This document shows positions 59,486 through 64,000 of a stretch of DNA of 64,000 bases, piece after piece. Under the pieces are notes generated by a model. That model did no database searches, was not told where the DNA came from, and was given only the letters and a program-made list of their open reading frames with translations. Every line of letters starts with the position of its first letter. Positions within the stretch are counted from its first letter, which is position 1. Both the position numbers and the translations under genes were made by a program. This DNA is from Saccharomonospora azurea NA-128 (GTDB lineage Bacteria; Actinomycetota; Actinomycetes; Mycobacteriales; Pseudonocardiaceae): positions 4,631,620 through 4,695,619 of the forward strand of contig NZ_CM001466.1 of the NCBI RefSeq assembly GCF_000231055.2, read 5' to 3'.

Positions 59486-60154
59486 GTGACCGACACGGCA
59501 CAGCTGCCGGCCGTCGGAGCGGACGGAGAGCCCGGCGGTGGTCCGGCACCGGCACGGCGGCCGGGTGGTCCCACACCTCTCGTCCTCGTGGCCGTTCTCG
59601 CGGGCGTGGCCGTGGTGGCGGGCCTGGTCTGGGGACTCGTCCGGGCCGGGGGCGGCGGCGGTGTGGTGGGCACGCCGGAAGCGGCGGTCCCGTCGTCGAA
59701 CCCGTTGACCGACGGGACGTTCTCGTACGAGGTCGTGTCCGGACCGCTCGAAACGACCGACTGCAGCGGCAACTCCTACGGCGACATGATCGAGTGGTTC
59801 TCGCAGCACCCGTGCGAGAAGGTGATCCGCGGGCTCTACACCGTGCAACAGGACGAGGCGCGTGCGCTCGTGTCGGTCGTGCTGGTGGTGATGCCCGACG
59901 CGGCACAGGCCCAGCAGTTGAAGGCGGTGACCGACACCACCGGCACGGGCAACGTCAACGACCTCGTCCGCGACGGCACGGCCACGCTGCCCCGCGCACC
60001 GGTGGTCGCGAACGGCAAGTACCACTCCGAGGCCGACGGCCAGCAGGTGACCATCGTGGAGACCAACTTCTTCGGCGAGCACTCGGACGACGAGCTGCTC
60101 GCCGAGATCGCGGGCGACGCGGCCCGCCTGTCCGAACACCTGACCGCGGGCTGA
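59486..60154 (+). CDS. Membrane-anchored exported protein of unknown function
   Basis: A 222-residue protein with a Pro/Gly-rich cytosolic stretch (about 1-30), one helix (LVLVAVLAGVAVVAGLVWGLV) and an external domain of about 165 residues with two Cys (TTDCSGNSYG, HPCEKVIRG), followed by a ferredoxin-like strand-helix pattern (GLYTVQQDEARALVSVVLVVM). GTG 59486 is supported by CAGGAG 12 bases upstream; another GTG at 59459 follows a TACGGT element and is possible. Homologues are frequent in Pseudonocardiaceae but no function is known to me. Confidence 0.65.
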   Translation: MTDTAQLPAVGADGEPGGGPAPARRPGGPTPLVLVAVLAGVAVVAGLVWGLVRAGGGGGVVGTPEAAVPSSNPLTDGTFSYEVVSGPLETTDCSGNSYGDMIEWFSQHPCEKVIRGLYTVQQDEARALVSVVLVVMPDAAQAQQLKAVTDTTGTGNVNDLVRDGTATLPRAPVVANGKYHSEADGQQVTIVETNFFGEHSDDELLAEIAGDAARLSEHLTAG

Positions 60155-60193
60155 CCGGCGCGGGACCGGCGGGCGGGGCCGCCGATTCCGTCG

Positions 60194-61162
60194 TCAGTCC
60201 GCGGTGGTCTCCCGGCCCGGCAGCGGCGGGACGAGCGGTCGGAGCTCGGCCGCCTCGCGCCAGTGCACGCCCCGGGTGGCCGCGCTGACGAGGCAGTGGG
60301 CGGCGAAGGTGCGCACCGTCTTCTCGTCGGTCCGTTCGAGCACGCCGTGCCAGCCGGTCGCGGCGTCGGCCTCGGCGGTGGCGACGGCGCGCGCCGCGGA
60401 GGCCGCGTCGGTCACCGGATCCGCGAGCACGTAGGCGGGCTCGGCCGGGCGAGGGGTGCGCCCGGCGGACGTCAGCAGCCGTTCACACTCGTCGCGCCGC
60501 TCCAGGTGCGCGCGCTCGCCGCGGGCGATGCCGCCGTCGTAGTCGGCGTCGAGGAACGCCCGCACGAGGCTGTAGACCCAGACGGCCGCGTGTTCGGCGC
60601 CCAGCGCCCTCTGCAGTGCCTCCGCGGTGTCGTCCTCCAGCTCCGTCACCGACGTCACGTCGAGAGAGGGTTCGTCGGGTGCGGGACCCTGACCGAGTTC
60701 GAGGGCCGCCGCGCAGCCCGCGGCCACCGACCCCACCAGCCCGGCGCGGTGCCTCGGCAGGCCGGGGAGCAGGCCCAACGCGTCGTCCCGGGCCTGCGCC
60801 AGCGACGCCCAGACGTCACCACCCTGGTCCGCCTCGGGTGCGGCTCCTTCCTCGGGCACGGGGCGGTTCAGCCGTTCGACCTCCGCCCGTAGCGCCTTCG
60901 CGTGCGCCGCGCGCACGTCCGCCACCACGCTCACCGCGTCCCGGCGCTCGGGCGACCCCGTGGCGAGCTGCCTGGCGAGCTTCGCCTGCTCCTCGGCCTG
61001 CAACCACAGCGGGCGCAACGGGTCGGGCGCGTCGTCGTATCCGGACGTACACGCCGTGAGACCGGTGGTGGCCGGAACGGCCAGCGCGGTGAACGCGACG
61101 GCCCGCAGGAAGCTGCGCCTGTCGAGCCCGGATCTGCCGGATCGGGAAGTCACGTGTTGCAT
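60194..61162 (-). CDS. Tat-dependent lipoprotein with ferritin-like DUF4439 domain
   Basis: A 322-residue exported protein. RSGLDRRSFLRAVAFTALAV is a Tat-type signal and LTACTSG a lipobox. Residues about 190-310 make the DUF4439 ferritin-like four-helix bundle (LQRALGAEHAAVWVYSLVRAFL, GERAHLERRDECERLL, AEADAATGWHGVLE, RTFAAHCLVSAATRGVHWREA). The first part of the mature protein (about 40-180) is Ala-rich helical. It is divergent from rimP, a neighbourhood conserved in actinobacteria. Metal binding is uncertain. Confidence 0.87.
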   Translation of the reverse strand: MQHVTSRSGRSGLDRRSFLRAVAFTALAVPATTGLTACTSGYDDAPDPLRPLWLQAEEQAKLARQLATGSPERRDAVSVVADVRAAHAKALRAEVERLNRPVPEEGAAPEADQGGDVWASLAQARDDALGLLPGLPRHRAGLVGSVAAGCAAALELGQGPAPDEPSLDVTSVTELEDDTAEALQRALGAEHAAVWVYSLVRAFLDADYDGGIARGERAHLERRDECERLLTSAGRTPRPAEPAYVLADPVTDAASAARAVATAEADAATGWHGVLERTDEKTVRTFAAHCLVSAATRGVHWREAAELRPLVPPLPGRETTAD

Positions 61163-61254
61163 CCTGCCACCAGCCGACGACGCTGGGCGGGAGGTGGTCG
61201 GGGCACGATAAGCTGGACCACCATTTCAGAACAAGGACAACAGGGAGCTTCACG

Positions 61255-61794
61255 GTGCCCAACGAACTCGCCAGCAGGCTGGAGCCACTCGTGGCCGAAG
61301 CCGTCGGGGCCGCGGGTGTCGATCTCGATGCGCTGGACGTCCAACAGGCGGGCAGGCGCAAGCTGGTGAAGGTGGTGGTCGACAGCGACGACGGTGTCGA
61401 ACTCGACCAGGTCGCGGAGATCAGCAGGGCGGTGTCTCAGGTGCTCGACCAGCACGAACACCTGATCGCGGGGGCTTACACGCTCGAGGTGACCTCGCCG
61501 GGGCTCGACCGGCCGTTGACCAAGCCGCGCCACTGGCGCAGGGCGCGGTTCCGGTTGGTCCGCGTCACTCCGCACGAAGGTTCCGCTTTCGTGGGCCGTG
61601 TCGGTGCGGAAAGCGAGGACTCGGTGCGCATACTGGTGGACAAGCAGATCCGCGACCTGCGCTACGCCGACGTACGCAAGGCCGTCGTGGAGGTCGAGTT
61701 CAAGCAACCGCCTGCCGACGAGCTCAAGCTGCTGGAAGACGATGGTTGCGGCAAGATCGGTGAAGGCACCGAAACGAAGGAGGAGTCGAGGTGA
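61255..61794 (+). CDS. rimP: Ribosome maturation factor RimP
   Basis: A 179-residue protein needed for 30S subunit maturation. N-terminal RimP domain: [49 protein letters not shown], then the signature [24 protein letters not shown]-terminal SH3-like domain with FVGRVGAE and [15 protein letters not shown]. The GTG at 61255 has GGGAG seven bases upstream. The upstream region (61163-61254) contains GATAAGCT, a likely -10, and an inverted repeat GGTGGTC/GACCACC (61193-61222) around it. Start of the rimP-nusA-ylxR-infB operon; the stop overlaps nusA (GTGA). Confidence 0.96.
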   Translation: MPNELASRLEPLVAEAVGAAGVDLDALDVQQAGRRKLVKVVVDSDDGVELDQVAEISRAVSQVLDQHEHLIAGAYTLEVTSPGLDRPLTKPRHWRRARFRLVRVTPHEGSAFVGRVGAESEDSVRILVDKQIRDLRYADVRKAVVEVEFKQPPADELKLLEDDGCGKIGEGTETKEESR

Positions 61795-62822
61795 ACGTCG
61801 ACATCGCGGCGTTGCGCGCGATCGAAGCGGACAAGGACATCCCCTTCGAAACGGTGCTGGAAGCCATCGAGAGTGCGCTGCTGACGGCGTACAAGCACAC
61901 CGAGGGGCACCAGCCGCACGCGAGGATCGACATCGACCGCAAGACCGGCTACGTGCGTGTGCTGGCCTACACGCTCGACGCGAACGGTGAGGTCGAGGAG
62001 GAGTGGGACGACACTCCCGAGGGCTTCGGCCGCATCGCCGCCGCCACCGCGCGTCAGGTGATCCTCCAGCGGCTGCGGGACGCCGAGCACGAGAAGACCT
62101 ACGGCGAGTTCTCGGCTCAGGAGGGCGAGATCGTGGCCGGCGTCGTGCAGCGGGACGCGAAGGCCAACGCCCGTGGCATGGTGATCGTCCAGGTCGGCGA
62201 CACCGAGGGTGTGCTCCCCGCGGCCGAGCAGGTGGCCGGTGAGAGCTACGAGCACGGCTCGCGGCTCAAGGCCTACGTCGTCGGTGTCGCCCGCTCGGCG
62301 CGCGGCCCGCAGATCACGCTGTCGCGTACCCACCCGAACCTCGTGCGCAAGCTGTTCGCCCTGGAGGTCCCGGAGATCGCCGACGGCACGGTCGAGATCA
62401 CGGCCGTCGCGCGGGAGGCCGGGCACCGGTCGAAGATCGCCGTGCGCTCCACGATCCCGGGCGTGAACGCCAAGGGCGCCTGCATCGGCCACGTCGGTGC
62501 GCGGGTGCGCAACGTGATGAGCGAGCTCGGCGGCGAGAAGATCGACATCATCGACTACTCCGAGGACCCGGCTCGGTTCGTCGGGAATGCTTTGTCGCCC
62601 GCGAAGGTTGTGTCGGTGAGTGTGGTCGACGAACGGGCCAGGACGGCCCGGGTCGTCGTGCCCGACTTCCAGTTGTCACTGGCGATCGGCAAGGAGGGGC
62701 AGAACGCCCGGCTCGCCGCCCGACTCACCGGTTGGAAGATCGATATCCGCAGTGATGCGGCTCCCGATCCGGCCGAGTCGAGCGTGAAGAGGCATCCCGC
62801 GGCGACCGGTTCCGCCGACTGA
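61791..62822 (+). CDS. nusA: Transcription termination/antitermination factor NusA
   Basis: A 343-residue factor: N-terminal RNA-polymerase-binding domain (about 1-110), S1 domain ([25 protein letters not shown]), and two KH domains ([26 protein letters not shown] in parts, [47 protein letters not shown]). The size is normal for actinobacteria, which lack the C-terminal acidic repeats. GGAGGAG precedes the GTG start, which overlaps the rimP stop by 4 nt. Confidence 0.97.
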   Translation: MNVDIAALRAIEADKDIPFETVLEAIESALLTAYKHTEGHQPHARIDIDRKTGYVRVLAYTLDANGEVEEEWDDTPEGFGRIAAATARQVILQRLRDAEHEKTYGEFSAQEGEIVAGVVQRDAKANARGMVIVQVGDTEGVLPAAEQVAGESYEHGSRLKAYVVGVARSARGPQITLSRTHPNLVRKLFALEVPEIADGTVEITAVAREAGHRSKIAVRSTIPGVNAKGACIGHVGARVRNVMSELGGEKIDIIDYSEDPARFVGNALSPAKVVSVSVVDERARTARVVVPDFQLSLAIGKEGQNARLAARLTGWKIDIRSDAAPDPAESSVKRHPAATGSAD

Positions 62823-62845
62823 TCGACCAAGGTCTAAACTGGGTT

Positions 62846-63205
62846 GTGGTGCGACACCCACAGCCGACTTCGACGCGACGTACGGACGAGACCTCGCCGG
62901 TCCGTCTGTGTGTCGGGTGTCGGCAACGGGAGTCGATCGGCGCGTTGTCCCGCGTTGTCGCATCGGACGGGCGGTTGGTGGTCGACGAACGTCGGCGACT
63001 GCCGGGCCGTGGAGCTTGGTTGCACCCGCACCCGGACTGCCTGTCCAAGGCCGAGCGGCGGCGGGCGTTCCCTCGGGCCCTTCGGGTTAAGGGGATGCTC
63101 GACACCAGCAGCCTGCGGCATCATGTGGAACGGCACACCGAGAGTAAGGCGGGCGTGGATTTGCCGCGCCCGGAACGGACAAGGAAGCAGGTCGACCCGT
63201 CATGA
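62846..63205 (+). CDS. ylxR: YlxR family (DUF448) RNA-binding protein
   Basis: A 119-residue protein of the YlxR family. The conserved core is RLCVGCRQRESIGALSRVVASDG, LPGRGAWLHPHPDCLSKAERRRAF and RALRV; the Cys and His pattern is intact. The gene sits in its usual place between nusA and infB. TAAACT ends five bases before GTG 62846 (GTG 62849 also in frame) and no ribosome binding site is visible, so an internal leaderless promoter is possible. Confidence 0.92.
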   Translation: MVRHPQPTSTRRTDETSPVRLCVGCRQRESIGALSRVVASDGRLVVDERRRLPGRGAWLHPHPDCLSKAERRRAFPRALRVKGMLDTSSLRHHVERHTESKAGVDLPRPERTRKQVDPS

Positions 63206-63247
63206 GTCAGCCGTGAAGCTGAAGCCATGAACGCGCGACGATAGGAC

Positions 63248-63276
63248 GAGGTCTGCGGGTTTCGCCGCCAGACCTC
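63248..63276 (+). terminator. Hairpin in the infB leader, attenuator or partial terminator candidate
   Basis: GAGGTCTG (63248-63255) pairs perfectly with CAGACCTC (63269-63276), and the inner CGG/CCG continues the stem. It lies 17 bases before the infB GTG, overlapping the region just upstream of its GAGGAGAG ribosome binding site. It may moderate infB expression or process the operon mRNA. Confidence 0.4.
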
Positions 63277-63293
63277 ACCAGTTGAGGAGAGCA

Positions 63294-64000
63294 GTGGCAG
63301 GCAAAGCCCGCGTACATGAGCTCGCGAAAGAGCTCGGTGTCACGAGCAAGGAAGTACTCGCCAAGCTGAAGGAGCAGGGCGAGTTCGTGAAGTCCGCGTC
63401 ATCGACGGTCGAGGCGCCCGTCGCCCGACGGCTGCGTGACGCATTCTCGAGCAAGGACGGCAAGCAGGCCGAGAAGTCGTCCGGCAAGGATCGGGGCCCG
63501 GCTCCGAAGCCGGCACCGTCGGCTCCGTCGGGTCGTGGCGTGCCCGCGCCGAAGCCGGCGCCGCCGCAGCGGCAGCAGTCGGCGCAGCCGGCGCAACCGG
63601 CGCAGCCCCAGTCCGCACCGGCCCAGCAGGGCCAGCCCAAGCCCGGCCAGTCGCAGGGCCCGAAGCCGGGTCCGCGTCCCGGGCCGCGGCCGGGGCCCGC
63701 GCCCAAGCCCGCCGAGCAGGCTCCGGCCGCGAAGGCGAAGGATCAGGGCTCGGTCGTTCCGCCGAAGCCGCAGGGGCCGAAGCCCGGTCCGAAGCCGGGT
63801 CCTCGTCCTCCGCGGGTCGGCAACAACCCGTTCGGCGTCGGTTCGGGTTCGCCCGCGCCGAGGCCCGCACCGCCGCGTCCCGGCGGTGGACAGCAGGGTG
63901 GCGGTCAGCGTCCCGGTGGCGACCGGCCTGGTCCCCGTGGCGGTGCCCCCCGGTGGCAACCGCCCGAGCCCCCGGCAACATGCCGCCGCGTCCGAACCCC
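63294..64000 (+). CDS. infB: Translation initiation factor IF-2, N-terminal part (truncated by window edge, apparent frameshifts near the end)
   Basis: GTG 63294 follows GAGGAGAG. The product begins [37 protein letters not shown] in two consecutive pieces, the IF-2 N-terminal helical domain, followed by a Pro/Gln/Gly-rich linker typical of actinobacterial IF-2. Near the edge the expected [20 protein letters not shown] is only read if one C is removed from the run of six at 63946-63951 and one from the run of five at 63969-63973. As infB is essential, these look like sequencing errors. The GTPase part is beyond the window. Confidence 0.93.
   Translation, partial: MAGKARVHELAKELGVTSKEVLAKLKEQGEFVKSASSTVEAPVARRLRDAFSSKDGKQAEKSSGKDRGPAPKPAPSAPSGRGVPAPKPAPPQRQQSAQPAQPAQPQSAPAQQGQPKPGQSQGPKPGPRPGPRPGPAPKPAEQAPAAKAKDQGSVVPPKPQGPKPGPKPGPRPPRVGNNPFGVGSGSPAPRPAPPRPGGGQQGGGQRPGGDRPGPRGGAPRWQPPEPPATCRRVRT

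Noticed and set aside
61193..61222. Inverted repeat GGTGGTC/GACCACC around the rimP promoter as an operator
   Set aside because: Short arms and a 16-base spacer in a GC-rich context; no regulator is suggested and housekeeping genes follow. Mentioned only in the rimP entry.
1..64000. CRISPR arrays, tRNA or rRNA genes, transposases, integrases, phage genes
   Set aside because: None seen: no regularly spaced repeats beyond the 21-bp triplet, no cloverleaf candidates with TTCGANNC arms that hold up, and no recombinase-like protein.

Overview
The DNA is very GC-rich, genes are densely packed, and GTG and TTG starts are frequent. The window carries families typical of Pseudonocardiales actinobacteria: XRE-DUF5753/DUF397 pairs, small WQQAE zinc-finger proteins, a DUF6292-like protein and a remnant of a mycothiol-dependent enzyme. 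A Saccharomonospora- or Amycolatopsis-like member of the Pseudonocardiaceae is the best guess; no rRNA or other taxonomic marker is present. I saw no tRNA, rRNA, CRISPR array, insertion sequence or prophage.

Layout. 0-3 kb: the end of a histidine-utilisation operon (M20 amidohydrolase end, hutF, hutI). 2.8-6.4 kb: a TetR regulator with a zinc-ribbon N-terminus divergent from an acetyltransferase, then zinc-finger protein / XRE-DUF5753 / DUF397. 6.3-15.8 kb: galactose and galactoside use (SSS symporter, galT, secreted GH2 enzyme, galK, DeoR regulator), with a GntR/zinc-finger pair inserted. 16-17.4 kb: a trimethylamine-monooxygenase-like FMO. 17.6-22.5 kb: a three-gene membrane cluster (WD40-KAP NTPase, solute-binding-vWA protein, small membrane protein), the best candidate for an undescribed system. 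22.6-25.3 kb: tandem SGNH hydrolases, the second frameshifted. 25.5-29.6 kb: a four-carbon sugar-acid operon (kdgT-like transporter, DUF1537 kinase, PdxA2 dehydrogenase, GntR). 30-44.5 kb: secreted hydrolases and transport (Tat amidohydrolase, NSS transporter with 38-residue MetS subunit, amidase, TAXI-TRAP transporter, gamma-glutamyltransferase). 44.5-49.3 kb: AraC regulator, ChaB protein, NHEJ-type polymerase and ligase, principal-like sigma factor. 49.4-56.3 kb: MocR regulator, metallo-hydrolase and CapA-like lipoprotein among four damaged genes. 56.3-61.2 kb: paired bacterial PH-domain proteins, class V aminotransferase, DUF4439 lipoprotein. 61.2-64 kb: rimP-nusA-ylxR-infB.

Many operons show translational coupling by ATGA, GTGA or TGATG overlaps (hutF-hutI, deoR-galK, kdgT-DUF1537, TRAP-GNAT, ligase-polymerase, rimP-nusA). 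Several gene ends are marked by strong GC-rich hairpins.

Two kinds of lesion occur. Some single-base shifts lie in C or G runs, including two in essential infB, and look like sequencing errors. Others (a Gln-to-stop change, large in-frame deletions, missing N-termini) cannot be explained that way and look like real gene decay.
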